Positions 1-9,225 of a stretch of 64,000 nt of DNA are shown piece by piece. The translations under genes and the position numbers were made by a program. The stretch's first letter is position 1. Each line of letters starts with the position of its first letter. Source of the DNA: Salinarimonas chemoclinalis (GTDB taxonomy: Bacteria; Pseudomonadota; Alphaproteobacteria; Rhizobiales; Beijerinckiaceae); the NCBI RefSeq assembly GCF_041514305.1, contig NZ_JBGMWH010000001.1, positions 124,001 to 188,000 of the forward strand. Reading direction: 5' to 3'. Below the pieces are notes generated by a model. The model saw only the letters and a list, made by a program, of their open reading frames with translations, ran no database searches and was not told the DNA's origin.

Positions 1-1009
1 AGGGGTAGAGGTCGCTCTGACCCATCGAGCGGTTGAGTGCGTTGACGGCGAAGGTGAGCGGACCCCAGGCGTCGACGAGCCGCGCGAGCGAGCCCTCCCG
101 ATGCGGATCGAACGCGACCGTGGTCGAGAGGTCCTCCGCGAGCGTCTCCCCGCCGGACGCCCGGGGGCGCAGCCGCAGGCCGAAGGCGGAGGCGGTCTCC
201 AGCGTGTCGACCATGTGCAGATAGTGCGCGAAGGTCTCCGCCCAGTCCTCCCACGGATGCGCCGTCGCATAGGCGCTGACGTGCCGCTCGGCCCAGTCCG
301 GCGGCGGACCCTCCGAGTAGTGGCGCTGGAGCGCCGCGCCGTAGTCGGTCCGCTCGTCGCCGAACAGGGTGCGGAAGCCGTCGAGGGCGTTCGGCTCCTC
401 GACGAGCTTCGTCCAGTAGTAGTGCCCCACCTCGTGGCGCAGGTGGCCGAGCAGCGTGCGGTAGGGCTCGCCCATGGCGCTGCGGCGCGCCTCGCGCTCG
501 CTGTCGTCGGCCTCCGCGATGGCGATCGTGACGAGACCGTCGGCGTGGCCGGTCATCACGCCGGCCGCGCCGGTGGCGGGTTGGTCGGCCAGGAAGTCGA
601 AGGCGAGCCCGGCGGGATCGTCCGGGCGCAGGGTCAGCGGCAGGTCGAGGCTCATCAGCGTGTAGAACAGGCGCTTCTTGGCCGCCTCCAGCTTGCGCCA
701 GCGGGCGAGGTTCTGGTCCTGCGTCAGGTCGGGGATGGTGCGGTTGTGGCGGCAGGCGGTGCAGAAGCGGCTCGCTTCCGGATCCGGGGTCTCCGCGACG
801 AGCCAGGTGCAGGCGCCGTAGGCGGCGTTGGCGCAGAAGCGGTAGCGCGCGCCCGCCTCGCCCACCGGCGACCAGCCCTCGTCCGCGAGGCGCACCGCGA
901 CGAGCCGGCGCTCCCGCGTCAGGAACCCGAGCCGGGCGTTGCAGCTGGGGCAGGCGGCGTCCTCGAACTGGAGCGGCGCGCCGCAGACGGTGCAGGCGAA
1001 GAGCTTCAT
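1..1009 (-). CDS. Zinc-ribbon metallopeptidase family protein (partial, 3' end off the window)
   Basis: Translating the minus strand from ATG at 1009 gives an open frame that runs off the left edge (about 336 residues visible). The N-terminus has two zinc-ribbon CxxC pairs (Cys6/Cys9 and Cys20/Cys23), and a second cysteine group lies near residues 59-86. A zincin-type HEVGH motif follows at residues 192-196. This architecture matches the family of predicted zinc-binding metallopeptidases with an N-terminal zinc ribbon (DUF2248-like); substrate unknown. It starts 55 bases after the ghrA-like stop and could be read from the same transcript. The family call rests on the motif and layout only. 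Confidence 0.8.
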   Translation of the reverse strand, partial: MKLFACTVCGAPLQFEDAACPSCNARLGFLTRERRLVAVRLADEGWSPVGEAGARYRFCANAAYGACTWLVAETPDPEASRFCTACRHNRTIPDLTQDQNLARWRKLEAAKKRLFYTLMSLDLPLTLRPDDPAGLAFDFLADQPATGAAGVMTGHADGLVTIAIAEADDSEREARRSAMGEPYRTLLGHLRHEVGHYYWTKLVEEPNALDGFRTLFGDERTDYGAALQRHYSEGPPPDWAERHVSAYATAHPWEDWAETFAHYLHMVDTLETASAFGLRLRPRASGGETLAEDLSTTVAFDPHREGSLARLVDAWGPLTFAVNALNRSMGQSDLYP

Positions 1010-1064
1010 GAGGGTTCGTTCCCGTGGGCCGCGGACGGGATCGTCCGGGCGCGCGCAGACAACC

Positions 1065-2009
1065 CTAGTACCCCGCGCCCGGGTCCACCACGTTCGTCAG
1101 CGCGCCGCCGGCCTCGACGCGGCGGATCTGATCGGCGATGAGCCGGGAGATCGTGTCGGGATGGCTCATGGCGGCGTTGTGGGGCGTGACGATCACCCGC
1201 GGATGCGCCCAGAGCGGGCTGTCGGCCGGCAGGGGCTCCGTCTCGAACACGTCGAGGGAGGCCGACTTCAGCACGCCGGATTCGAGAGCGGCGAGGATGT
1301 CGCCCTCGACCTGGAGCCCGCCGCGCCCGGCGTTGATCAGCACCGGGCCGCCGAGCGCGCCGTCCTGCGCGAGCTTGCCGAAGAGGTCGAGATTCAGGAT
1401 GCCGCGGGTCGCGTCGGTGAGCGGGAGGAGCACGACGAGGATGTCGGTGCGCGCGAGAAAGGCGTCGAGCCCCGCCTCGCCGGCGAAGGTCTCGACACCG
1501 TCGACGGCGCGCCCGCTCCGGGACCAGCCGGCGACCGGAAAGCCCATCACCAGCAGCTTCGCCGCCGCGTCGCGGCCGAGCTCGCCGAGCCCCATCACGC
1601 CCACCCGCACGTCCCGCGCGGCGGGCTGGACGCGGTCGTCCTCCCATGTGCCCGCGCGCTGCTGCGCCAGGTAGCGCGGCAGCTGCCGCAGGTGGGCCAG
1701 CGCGTGGAGCACCACGTACTCGCTCATGCGGGTGGTGAGGTCCTCGTCGACGACGCGCACCACCGGTGCGTCCGGCAGGCGCGGGTCGCTCACGATGTGG
1801 TCGACGCCGGCGCCGAGCGAGAACACCGCGGCGAGGTTCGGCAGGCCCGAGAGTGCGCCGTGCGGGTGCTTCCAGGAGACGACGTAGTGCACCTCGCGGC
1901 GGTCGAAGGGTTCGTCGAGGGTGACGACCTTGCGCTCCGGGAAGAGGCCCTGGAAGCGCTCCACCCAGGAGGCGACGTCCCAGCCCTCGATGGCGACGAG
2001 GATCGACAT
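1065..2009 (-). CDS. ghrA: Glyoxylate/hydroxypyruvate reductase A-type D-2-hydroxyacid dehydrogenase
   Basis: 314 residues, the usual length of GhrA. It is a cytoplasmic NAD(P)H-dependent reductase of glyoxylate or hydroxypyruvate. The nucleotide-binding fold shows GVMGLGELGRDAA near residues 138-150. The catalytic Arg/Glu/His set of the D-2-hydroxyacid dehydrogenase family fits INAGRGG, the DVFETEPLP block and TPHNAA. It is the last cistron of the nucleoside operon, 3 bases after the deoA stop. Its link to nucleoside breakdown is not obvious; it may take care of C2/C3 hydroxyacids. Exact substrate is inferred from family similarity. Confidence 0.87.
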   Translation of the reverse strand: MSILVAIEGWDVASWVERFQGLFPERKVVTLDEPFDRREVHYVVSWKHPHGALSGLPNLAAVFSLGAGVDHIVSDPRLPDAPVVRVVDEDLTTRMSEYVVLHALAHLRQLPRYLAQQRAGTWEDDRVQPAARDVRVGVMGLGELGRDAAAKLLVMGFPVAGWSRSGRAVDGVETFAGEAGLDAFLARTDILVVLLPLTDATRGILNLDLFGKLAQDGALGGPVLINAGRGGLQVEGDILAALESGVLKSASLDVFETEPLPADSPLWAHPRVIVTPHNAAMSHPDTISRLIADQIRRVEAGGALTNVVDPGAGY

Positions 2010-2012
2010 GGA

Positions 2013-3344
2013 TCAGCGCTCCACCTGCTCCGAGACCACCCGCTCGACGATCGGTTCGTTGCCCGCCGCGGGACCATCGCCGACATGGTAGGCCGCGCGC
2101 ACCGCCCGGGCCGCCGCCTCGGCGGAGGCCGCGTCGCGGGCATGGACGAGGGCGAGCGGGCGGCTCGGGTCGACGGCGTCGCCGACGGCCGCCAGCCCCG
2201 TCAGGCCCACCGCGGGGTCGATCGTGTCCTCGGCGCGCGCGCGCCCGCCGCCGAGCGCGACCACGGCCATGCCGACCGCGCGGGTCTCGATGCGCGTCAC
2301 CGTGCCGGAGGTCTCGGCGTGGACCGGGATCGTCACCGCGCTCGCCGCGAGATGCGCCTGCGGCCGCTCCAGGATGTCCGCCGGGCCGCCGAGCGCCGCG
2401 ACCATCTTCGCGAAGGCTTCCGCCGCGCGGCCGGAGGAGACCGCCTCCTCCATCATCGCCGCCCCGGCCTCGCGGCCGGCGGCGAGGCCGCCGATGAGCA
2501 GCATCTCCGCGCCGAGCGCGACGGTGACCGCGTGGAAGCGCGGCTCGCGGCGCCGGCCGGTGAGGTAGTCGATGCAATAGGAGACCTCGACCGCGTTTCC
2601 GGCGGCCGACGCCAGCGGCTGGTCCATGTCGGTGAGGATCGCGTGGGTCTTCAGGCCCGCTCCGTTCGCCACCGCGACGAGACTTTCGGCGAGCGCGCGG
2701 GCGTCCTCCCGCGCCACCATGAAGGCGCCCGAGCCCACCTTCACGTCCATCGCCAGGCCCTGGAGGCCGGCGGCGAGCTTCTTGGAGAGGATGGAGGCGG
2801 TGATGAGGTCGAGGCTCTCCACCGTCGCCGTCACGTCGCGGATGGCGTAGAGGCGCTTGTCGGCGGGGGCGAGGTCGGCGGTCTGGCCGATGATGGCGCA
2901 GCCCGTCTCGCGCACCACGCGCCGGAAGGTCTCGATGTCGGGCTGCGTACGGTAGCCGGGCACGGAATCGAGCTTGTCGAGCGTGCCGCCGGTGTGGCCG
3001 AGCCCGCGGCCCGAGATCATCGGAACGAAGCCGCCGCAGGCGGCGACCGCCGGGCCGAGCGGCAGCGAGACGCAATCGCCGACGCCGCCGGTGGAATGCT
3101 TGTCGAGCACCGGCCCGGGCAGGTCCCAGCTCAGCACCTCGCCCGACGCCATCATGGCGCGGGTGAGCGCCACCCGCTCGTCGAGCGAGAGCCCGTTGAA
3201 GTAGATCGCCATGGCGAGCGCCGCCGCCTGGCCCTCGCCGACGCGCCCGTCGACGAGGCCGGCGACGAAGGCCTCGATGTCGGCGGCCGGCAGGGTGCCG
3301 CCGTCGCGCTTGACGCGGATGATCTCTTGCGGAAGCAGCGTCAT
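2013..3344 (-). CDS. deoA: Thymidine phosphorylase
   Basis: 443 residues, full family length. It cleaves thymidine or deoxyuridine with phosphate to the base and 2-deoxyribose-1-phosphate. The phosphate/nucleoside signature SGRGLGHTGGTLDKL is present near residue 110, with KHSTGGVGD before it. The C-terminal domain carries the expected Ala/Gly-rich segment. It lies one base after deoC, so the operon supplies both the phosphorylase and the aldolase of deoxynucleoside catabolism. ATG start at 3344 directly follows the deoC stop. Confidence 0.95.
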   Translation of the reverse strand: MTLLPQEIIRVKRDGGTLPAADIEAFVAGLVDGRVGEGQAAALAMAIYFNGLSLDERVALTRAMMASGEVLSWDLPGPVLDKHSTGGVGDCVSLPLGPAVAACGGFVPMISGRGLGHTGGTLDKLDSVPGYRTQPDIETFRRVVRETGCAIIGQTADLAPADKRLYAIRDVTATVESLDLITASILSKKLAAGLQGLAMDVKVGSGAFMVAREDARALAESLVAVANGAGLKTHAILTDMDQPLASAAGNAVEVSYCIDYLTGRRREPRFHAVTVALGAEMLLIGGLAAGREAGAAMMEEAVSSGRAAEAFAKMVAALGGPADILERPQAHLAASAVTIPVHAETSGTVTRIETRAVGMAVVALGGGRARAEDTIDPAVGLTGLAAVGDAVDPSRPLALVHARDAASAEAAARAVRAAYHVGDGPAAGNEPIVERVVSEQVER

Positions 3345-3345
3345 C

Positions 3346-4155
3346 TCAGTAGCTCCCGCCCTGGGGCGCGGGCGCCCCGCCGGATCCGTCGAGCGCGGCG
3401 ACGAGGGCGCCGTGCAGCCCGCTCGCGCCGAAGCGGAACGTCTCGGGGGTCGCCCAGCCCGCGCCCATGATCTCGTCGGCGAGATCGAGATAGGCCCGCG
3501 CCTGCTCGAGCGTGCGGATGCCGCCCGAGGGCTTGAGGCCCACGCGCCTCCCGCCGGGCGCGGCGGCGATCGTCTCCAGCATGATCCGCGCGGCCTTCGG
3601 CGTCGCCGAGACCGCGGTCTTGCCGGTGGAGGTCTTCACGAAGTCTGCGCCCTCGGCGATGGCGAGCCCGCTCGCGCGGCGGATGGCTCTTTCGTCCTTC
3701 AGCGCGCCGGTCTCGAGGATCACCTTGAGCACGCGCTCCCTCGGCACGCGCTCGCGCACGGCGACGAGCATGCCGCGCGCCGCGTCCTCGTCGCCGGCGA
3801 GGAACGCCTCGTAGGGGAGCACGAGGTCGATCTCATCGGCCCCGTCGCGCAGGGCCTCGCGGGTCTGCTCGACCACGCGCTCGACGTCCTCGGCGCCGGT
3901 CGGGAAGTTGACGACGGTCGCGACCCGCACGCCGCTGCCGCGCAGCGCCGCCTTGGCGCGACCGATGAATTGCGGCCAGACGCACACGGCGGCGACCGGC
4001 GGGACGGCGTCGCCGCCTCTCGCCGGATCGCCCTTCGCCTTGGCGCAGAGCGCGTCGATCGCGCCCTCGGTGCAGGCGTCGTCCAGGTTCGTCAGGTCGG
4101 TGAGGGCGATCGCGCGCCGCGCGAAGTCCGCATCCGAGGAGGTCGTGTCGCTCAT
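3346..4155 (-). CDS. deoC: Deoxyribose-phosphate aldolase
   Basis: 269 residues. A class I aldolase splitting 2-deoxyribose-5-phosphate to glyceraldehyde-3-phosphate and acetaldehyde. The Schiff-base lysine lies in the strand reading DFVKTSTGK, and the second conserved lysine is in GLKPSGGIRT; both family signatures are intact. The ATG at 4155-4153 overlaps the purine nucleoside phosphorylase stop by four bases (ATGA), which indicates translational coupling. No phosphopentomutase gene (deoB) is seen in this cluster, although deoA and PNP produce deoxyribose-1-phosphate. Confidence 0.95.
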   Translation of the reverse strand: MSDTTSSDADFARRAIALTDLTNLDDACTEGAIDALCAKAKGDPARGGDAVPPVAAVCVWPQFIGRAKAALRGSGVRVATVVNFPTGAEDVERVVEQTREALRDGADEIDLVLPYEAFLAGDEDAARGMLVAVRERVPRERVLKVILETGALKDERAIRRASGLAIAEGADFVKTSTGKTAVSATPKAARIMLETIAAAPGGRRVGLKPSGGIRTLEQARAYLDLADEIMGAGWATPETFRFGASGLHGALVAALDGSGGAPAPQGGSY

Positions 4156-5009
4156 GATCCGTCGCCTGGTCGGTCGAGGAGGGAGACGTAGGCGCGCACG
4201 AGGCGCTCCAGCATCGGGCCGGCCTCGCCGCCGACCTCCTTCGTCTCCGCGTGACTCGGGTTGGCCCCCTCCAGCCCCGCCGCGAGGTTGGTCACGGTGG
4301 AGAGCCCCGCGACACGAAGCCCGTAGAAGCGCGCGAGGATGGTTTCGGGAACGGTGGACATGCCCACGAGATCCGCCCCCAGCGTCTGCGCCATGCGGAT
4401 CTCGGCGGGCGTCTCGAAGGCCGGGCCGGGCGCCCAGAGATAGACGCCCTCGTGCAGCCCGACGCCCGCCTTCGCCGCGGCGCGCGCGAGCGTCTCGCGC
4501 AGAGCCGGGTCGTAGGCGTCGGTCATCGGCACGAAGCGCGCGTCGTCGCTCTCGCCGACGAGGGGGTTCACGCCGAACAGGCTGATGTGGTCGGAGATGG
4601 CGACGAGCGCCGGCGGGCGGATGTCGAGGCGCGTCGAGCCGGCGGCGTTGGTGAGCAGCAGCGGGGGCGCGCCGAGCCGCGTGATCGCGCCGATGGCGAC
4701 GCGCATCACCGCGGGGTCGCCGTGCTCGTAGTAATGCGCGCGCCCCTGCAGCGCGAGCACGCGCCGGCCCTCGAGCAGCCCCGCCACGAGTCGGCCCTTG
4801 TGGCCGGAGACGCCGCTCCTCGGGAAGTGGGGGATGTCGCCGAAGGGGATCGCGACCGCATCCTCGAGCTTGTCGGCGAGCGGGCCGAGGCCCGTGCCCA
4901 GCACCATGGCGCAGGCGAAGGGGCCTGCGGCATCGCCGTCGTCGATGCCGCCCGCGCGGATCGCCGCCACCGCCTCGGCGATGCGCTGGTCGTAGGGAGC
5001 GGTGATCAC
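4152..5009 (-). CDS. punA: Purine-nucleoside phosphorylase (trimeric, PNP family 2)
   Basis: 285 residues, typical of the trimeric PNP class acting on inosine and guanosine. Motifs include VLGTGLGPLADKLED at the phosphate loop, GRAHYYEHG and the MSTVPETILAR purine-site segment near the middle of the C-terminal half. The start is GTG at 5009-5007, overlapping the cdd stop by four bases (GTGA). It is part of the salvage operon with cdd, deoC and deoA. It could also accept xanthosine; specificity cannot be read from sequence. Confidence 0.9.
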   Translation of the reverse strand: MITAPYDQRIAEAVAAIRAGGIDDGDAAGPFACAMVLGTGLGPLADKLEDAVAIPFGDIPHFPRSGVSGHKGRLVAGLLEGRRVLALQGRAHYYEHGDPAVMRVAIGAITRLGAPPLLLTNAAGSTRLDIRPPALVAISDHISLFGVNPLVGESDDARFVPMTDAYDPALRETLARAAAKAGVGLHEGVYLWAPGPAFETPAEIRMAQTLGADLVGMSTVPETILARFYGLRVAGLSTVTNLAAGLEGANPSHAETKEVGGEAGPMLERLVRAYVSLLDRPGDGS

Positions 5010-5431
5010 GCGGCGTCTCCGGCGCTGTCGAGGTTGTCGGGCCCGAAGGAAGCGGGCAGCAGGTCGTCGAGGGTGAAGGTGCGCCGCACGCCTTCGGGGC
5101 CGGCGACGTGCACCGGCGTGTCGGGCCGGGAGAACTCGCGGATGCGCTGGCGGCAGCCGCCGCAGGGCGTGCAGAGCATGTCGCCGGGGCCGATCACCAG
5201 GATCTCGGCGATGCGCCGCCCGCCCTCCGCCACCATGCGCGAGATCGCGCCCGCTTCCGCGCAGGCGCCCTGCGGGTAGGCGGCGTTCTCGACGTTGCAG
5301 CCGGCATGGATGCGCCCCGCCTCGTCCCGGATCGCTGCGCCCACCGGAAAGCGCGAGTAGGGCACGTGCGCGCGGGCCTGCACGGCCTTCGCGGCGGCGA
5401 AGAGGTCGTCGAGCCGGGCGTGCGTTCCCAT
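5006..5431 (-). CDS. cdd: Cytidine deaminase
   Basis: 141 residues, homotetrameric cytidine deaminase size. It converts cytidine or deoxycytidine to (deoxy)uridine. The zinc site is visible as NVENAAYPQGACAEAGAI (CAE) and PCGGCRQ (PCxxC). The ATG at 5431-5429 shares one base with the upstream permease stop (TGATG). A much longer open frame continues upstream of this ATG, but it lies in a different frame from the permease and is not coding. Its position between uptake permeases and phosphorylases fits deamination of imported pyrimidine nucleosides. Confidence 0.95.
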   Translation of the reverse strand: MGTHARLDDLFAAAKAVQARAHVPYSRFPVGAAIRDEAGRIHAGCNVENAAYPQGACAEAGAISRMVAEGGRRIAEILVIGPGDMLCTPCGGCRQRIREFSRPDTPVHVAGPEGVRRTFTLDDLLPASFGPDNLDSAGDAA

Positions 5432-6372
5432 CAACGCTCCTTCACGTAGGGCTGACCGGCGGCGCGGGGCGGGATGGCGCGGCCGACGAAGCCCGCGAGC
5501 AGGATCACGGTCATGGCGTAGGGCAGGGCCTGGATCGCCTGGACCGGCATCTCGCCGAGCCCGGGGATGTCGACGCCCTGGAGGCGGATCGAGAGCGCCT
5601 CGAGGAAGCCGAACAACAGGCACGCGCCGAGCGCCGGCCAGGCCCGCCATTTGGCGAAGATCAGGGCGGCGAGCGCGATGAAGCCCTTGCCCGCGGTCAT
5701 GCCCGGCAGGAAGCCGGCGGACAACGCGGTGCCGATGAAGGCGCCGCCGATGCCGCAGAACACGCCCGCGATGATCACCGCGGAGTAGCGCAGGCCGGTC
5801 ACCGAGATGCCGGCCGTGTCCACCGCCGCCGGCTTCTCGCCCACCGCGCGCAGGCGCAATCCGAACCGCGTCTTCGCCAGGACGTACCAGGTCAGCGGCA
5901 CGAGAAGGAGGGCGAGGTAGACCAGGAAGGACTGGCCGAACAGCACCTGCACGATCCGCGATTGGTCGGAGACGTCGAAGAGCGCGAGGAAGCGCTGGTC
6001 GCCCTCGAGCGGCGGCGTGCGCCCGCCCTGGCCGTACCAGGCGTTGCCGATCACGGCGGTGAGGCCGGCGGCCAGCATGTTGATGGCCACGCCCGAGACG
6101 ATCTGGTTGCCCCGCTGCGAGATCGAGGCGAAGCCGTGCACCAGCGCGAACAGCGTCGAGGCGCCGATGCCGGCGAGGAGGCCCCAATAGGCCGACCCGG
6201 TGGCATAGCTCGCGGCCGCGGCGGCGAAGGCCGCGATCAGGAGCTTGCCCTCGAGCCCGATGTCGATGACGCCCGAGCGCTCCGACCAGAGGCCGGCGAG
6301 GCAGGCGCAGAGCAGCGGGATCGTCAGCCGCAGCGTGGATTCGCCGAGCGCGAGGAGGCCCATCGCGTCCAT
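5431..6372 (-). CDS. ABC transporter permease, nucleoside uptake (second permease)
   Basis: 313 residues with about eight hydrophobic segments, of the branched-chain-type inner-membrane permease family (BPD_transp_2) used by BMP-dependent nucleoside importers (NupQ/YufQ-like). GLEGKLLIAAFAAA and the glycine-rich SGVAINMLAAGLT region are typical. It is coupled to cdd (TGATG) and lies three bases after the companion permease. The expected ATPase and BMP lipoprotein genes are not adjacent. Confidence 0.85.
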   Translation of the reverse strand: MDAMGLLALGESTLRLTIPLLCACLAGLWSERSGVIDIGLEGKLLIAAFAAAAASYATGSAYWGLLAGIGASTLFALVHGFASISQRGNQIVSGVAINMLAAGLTAVIGNAWYGQGGRTPPLEGDQRFLALFDVSDQSRIVQVLFGQSFLVYLALLLVPLTWYVLAKTRFGLRLRAVGEKPAAVDTAGISVTGLRYSAVIIAGVFCGIGGAFIGTALSAGFLPGMTAGKGFIALAALIFAKWRAWPALGACLLFGFLEALSIRLQGVDIPGLGEMPVQAIQALPYAMTVILLAGFVGRAIPPRAAGQPYVKER

Positions 6373-6375
6373 GGC

Positions 6376-7488
6376 TCAGGCCTCCTTCGCCACCGGCTGG
6401 ACCGCGCGCCCGGCGAAGGCGGCGGCGACGAGGCGCTTGAACAGGCCGTCGAGCGCGCCGGCGAAGAGGATCAGCACGCCGCCGATCACCACGATCATGT
6501 CTCGCGTGATGGCGGGCACCTCGAAGGCGAGCTCGGCGCCACCCTGGTAGAGCATGCCGAAGAGGAGGGAGGCGAGGATGATCCCCACCGGATGCCCGCG
6601 CCCCATCAGCGCCACCGCGATGCCGACGAAGCCGTAGCCCGAGGTGAACTCCAGGATCAGCCGGTGCTGGTAGCCCATCAGCTCGTTGACGGCCAGACCG
6701 GCGGCGAGCGCGCCCGAGATCGCCATGGCGACGACGGTCACCGCCTGCGGCGAGATGCCGGCGTAGACGGCGGCAGAGGGGTTCGCGCCCACCGTGCGGA
6801 TGGCGTAGCCGAGCCGCGAGCGGAAGATCAGCAGCCAGACGAGCCACGCCGCGATCAGCGCCAGGAACAGCGAGGCGTTGAGCTGGGAGCGCGGCAGCTC
6901 GAGGCCGACCGCGGCGCCCAGCTCGTGCATCGCGGGGATGAACGACGCCTGTGGGAAGAGCGGCGTCTCCGGGTTCATCGACGTCGGCGGGCGCAGGACG
7001 TTGACGAGGAGGTAGACCGACAGGATCGAGGCGAGCCAGTTGAACATGATCGTCGTGATGACGATGTGGCTGCCGCGATAGGCCTGGAGGTAGCCGGGCA
7101 CGACGCCCCAGAAGGCGCCGAAGGCAGCGGCCGCGAGGATGCCGAGCGGGATCGCCAGGAAGGCGGGGACGGGCAGGAAGAGCAGCGCCAGTGCGAGCCC
7201 GATGCCGCCGAGGATCGCCTGCCCCTCGCCGCCGATGTTGAACAGGCCGGCGTGGAAGGCCACCGCGACGGCGAGCCCGGTGAAGATGAAGTTCGTGGCG
7301 TAGAACAGCGTGAAGCCGAGGCTGTAGCCCGTCCCCAGCGAGCCGTAGATCAGCACGCGGGTGACGGTCAGTGGATCTTCGCCGATGAAGAGCACCACGA
7401 GGCCGGCGACGAGGAAGGCGGCGACGACGCTCACCGCCGGGACGAGGGCGACGTCCGCCCAGCGCGGGAGCTTCAGCGGCGCGGCCAT
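6376..7488 (-). CDS. ABC transporter permease, nucleoside uptake (first permease)
   Basis: 370 residues, NupP/YufP-like inner-membrane permease. About nine or ten hydrophobic segments are visible, with the first near residues 15-35. NIGGEGQAILGGIG and ANPSAAVYAGIS are conserved features of nucleoside ABC permeases. It is the promoter-proximal gene of the salvage operon (permease-permease-cdd-PNP-deoC-deoA-ghrA). Upstream is a 159-base gap to the aminopeptidase, which reads the same way. In relatives an ATPase with two cassettes precedes this permease; here that place is taken by pepA-like DNA. Confidence 0.85.
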   Translation of the reverse strand: MAAPLKLPRWADVALVPAVSVVAAFLVAGLVVLFIGEDPLTVTRVLIYGSLGTGYSLGFTLFYATNFIFTGLAVAVAFHAGLFNIGGEGQAILGGIGLALALLFLPVPAFLAIPLGILAAAAFGAFWGVVPGYLQAYRGSHIVITTIMFNWLASILSVYLLVNVLRPPTSMNPETPLFPQASFIPAMHELGAAVGLELPRSQLNASLFLALIAAWLVWLLIFRSRLGYAIRTVGANPSAAVYAGISPQAVTVVAMAISGALAAGLAVNELMGYQHRLILEFTSGYGFVGIAVALMGRGHPVGIILASLLFGMLYQGGAELAFEVPAITRDMIVVIGGVLILFAGALDGLFKRLVAAAFAGRAVQPVAKEA

Positions 7489-7647
7489 CGCCCGCCCTCC
7501 CGCTGCGTCCCGATCGATCCCCGCGTCATCCCGCTCCTCCGCGCCGGCTCCGTTTCGCTACACAAGCAGCCTTGCGCGCGTCCCGCCAGTGGCTTCGCGC
7601 AGGTTCGCGGCACAAATCCACCGGTCCCGTCGCCGCACCGGCGGCCC

Positions 7648-9039
7648 TCAGCCGCGGCCTCCCCCGAAGCGCTCGGCGACGAGCGCGTGGACGAGGCGTC
7701 CCGCCTGCACCTCTCCGCCCTCCGGGCGCCCGGGCTTCGTGCTCGGGTTCCAGGCGAAGAGGTCGAGATGCGCATGGGCCTTCGCCTTGGAGACGAAGCG
7801 GCGCAGGAAGAGGCCGGCCGTGATCGCCCCCGCGTGCGGGCCGCCGGAGATGTGGTTGACGTCGGCGATCTTCGAGTCGAGCAGCTTGTCGTAGGGCTTC
7901 CACAGCGGCAGGCGCCAGACGGGATCGTGCACGGCGTCCGACAGCCGCGCCAGGTCGGCGGCGAGCCCCTCGTCGTCGGTCATCAGCGCGGGGAGGTCCG
8001 GCCCGAGCGCGACGCGCGCCGCGCCGGTGAGGGTGGCGAAGTCGACGAGGAGATCGGGCGCCTCCTCGTCGGCGAGCGCCAGCGCGTCGGCGAGGATGAG
8101 GCGCCCTTCCGCGTCCGTGTTGCCGATCTCGACGGTGAGCCCCTTGCGGCTCGCGAGCACGTCCCCGGGCCGGAAGCTGTCGCCGGCGATCGAGTTCTCC
8201 ACCGCGGGGACGAGCAGGCGCAGCCGCACCGGCAGGTTCGCCGCCATGATCATCGCCGCGGTGGCGATGGCCGCGGCGGCCCCGCCCATGTCCTTCTTCA
8301 TCAGGGCCATGGCGGAGGACGGCTTGATGTCGAGCCCGCCGGTGTCGAAGGCGACGCCCTTGCCCACCAGCGTCACCTTCGGCGCGTCGGCGGCGCCCCA
8401 GGTCAGGTCCGCGAGCCGCGGCGCGCGGGAGGCGGCGCGGCCGACCGCGTGGATCATCGGGAAGCCGCGTTCGAGCAGCGCCTCGCCCTCGATCACCGAG
8501 ACGTCGGCGCCGTGGCGCTCGGCGAGCGCGACGACGGCCGCGGCGAGGCCGTCCGGCCCGAGATCGTTCGCCGGCGTGTTGACGAGGTCGCGGCCGAGGC
8601 ACACCGCCTCGGCGACGCGCAGGACCGCGCCCCCGTCGACGCCGTCGGGCACGACGAGGCGGGCGCGCGGCGCCTCGTCCTTCGCGCCGCGCTTGTAGCG
8701 GTCGAACCGGTAGGCGCCGAGCGCGAAGGCGAGCGCGGCGAGCTCGGCGTTCGCCGGCGCGGGATCGAGCCGCCAGGTGCCCGCGGGCAGGGCCGTCGCG
8801 AGCCGGCCCACCGCGAAGGGATCGTGCGGATCGAGGCAGGCGAGCGCCCGCGCGATGCCGCCCTCGGCGTCGGGCAGGACGACGAGCCGGCCCGGCTTCG
8901 GGGCGAAGCCCTGCGCCTGCGCGAAGCGCCGCTCCCGCGGATCGAGCGTCTCGGCGAGCGCCGGCCAGCTCCCCTCGTCGACGAGATGGACCCCGACCGC
9001 AGCGGCGGCCGGATCGGTTTCGAGCGCGCGGTGCGGCAT
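7648..9039 (-). CDS. Leucyl aminopeptidase family protein (M17)
   Basis: 463 residues from ATG at 9039. That start has an excellent ribosome site (GGAGGGG seven to eight bases upstream) and is preferred over an in-frame start 54 bases further upstream. It is a cytoplasmic two-metal exopeptidase. The metal and catalytic signatures VGKGVAFDTGGLDIKPS and NTDAEGRL are intact. The N-terminal macro-like domain is present but divergent, as in the shorter PepB/M17 paralogues of alphaproteobacteria. It is divergent from the TPR lipoprotein across 186 bases. Confidence 0.92.
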   Translation of the reverse strand: MPHRALETDPAAAAVGVHLVDEGSWPALAETLDPRERRFAQAQGFAPKPGRLVVLPDAEGGIARALACLDPHDPFAVGRLATALPAGTWRLDPAPANAELAALAFALGAYRFDRYKRGAKDEAPRARLVVPDGVDGGAVLRVAEAVCLGRDLVNTPANDLGPDGLAAAVVALAERHGADVSVIEGEALLERGFPMIHAVGRAASRAPRLADLTWGAADAPKVTLVGKGVAFDTGGLDIKPSSAMALMKKDMGGAAAAIATAAMIMAANLPVRLRLLVPAVENSIAGDSFRPGDVLASRKGLTVEIGNTDAEGRLILADALALADEEAPDLLVDFATLTGAARVALGPDLPALMTDDEGLAADLARLSDAVHDPVWRLPLWKPYDKLLDSKIADVNHISGGPHAGAITAGLFLRRFVSKAKAHAHLDLFAWNPSTKPGRPEGGEVQAGRLVHALVAERFGGGRG

Positions 9040-9225
9040 GACCCCTCCGGAATGAACGCGTCCGGTTATCGGGCGCGCCTCGCGCGATGGCAAGCGGGCC
9101 GGCTCCGCCGCGGCGGCGCGTTAACGCCGCGGTAAGGTTAAAAGAGTATGGACGTCAACAGCTTGCAATTGGTTCGCCGGGCGCCGGGAGGCGCGATCGG
9201 AGAGCGCGATTCGAAGGAGCCGGGG

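Noticed and set aside
939..3470. Very long plus-strand open frame opposite deoA/ghrA
   Set aside because: Arg/His/Ala-rich translation with no domain; it is the mirror of real minus-strand genes in high-GC DNA. Similar long mirror frames at 5962-9135, 15918-18872, 23226-26381 and 54249-56429 were left out for the same reason.
9120..9145. TTAA...TTAA pair suggesting a CtrA site before the TPR lipoprotein gene
   Set aside because: Spacing is about 13 bases, not the 7 expected for CtrA boxes.
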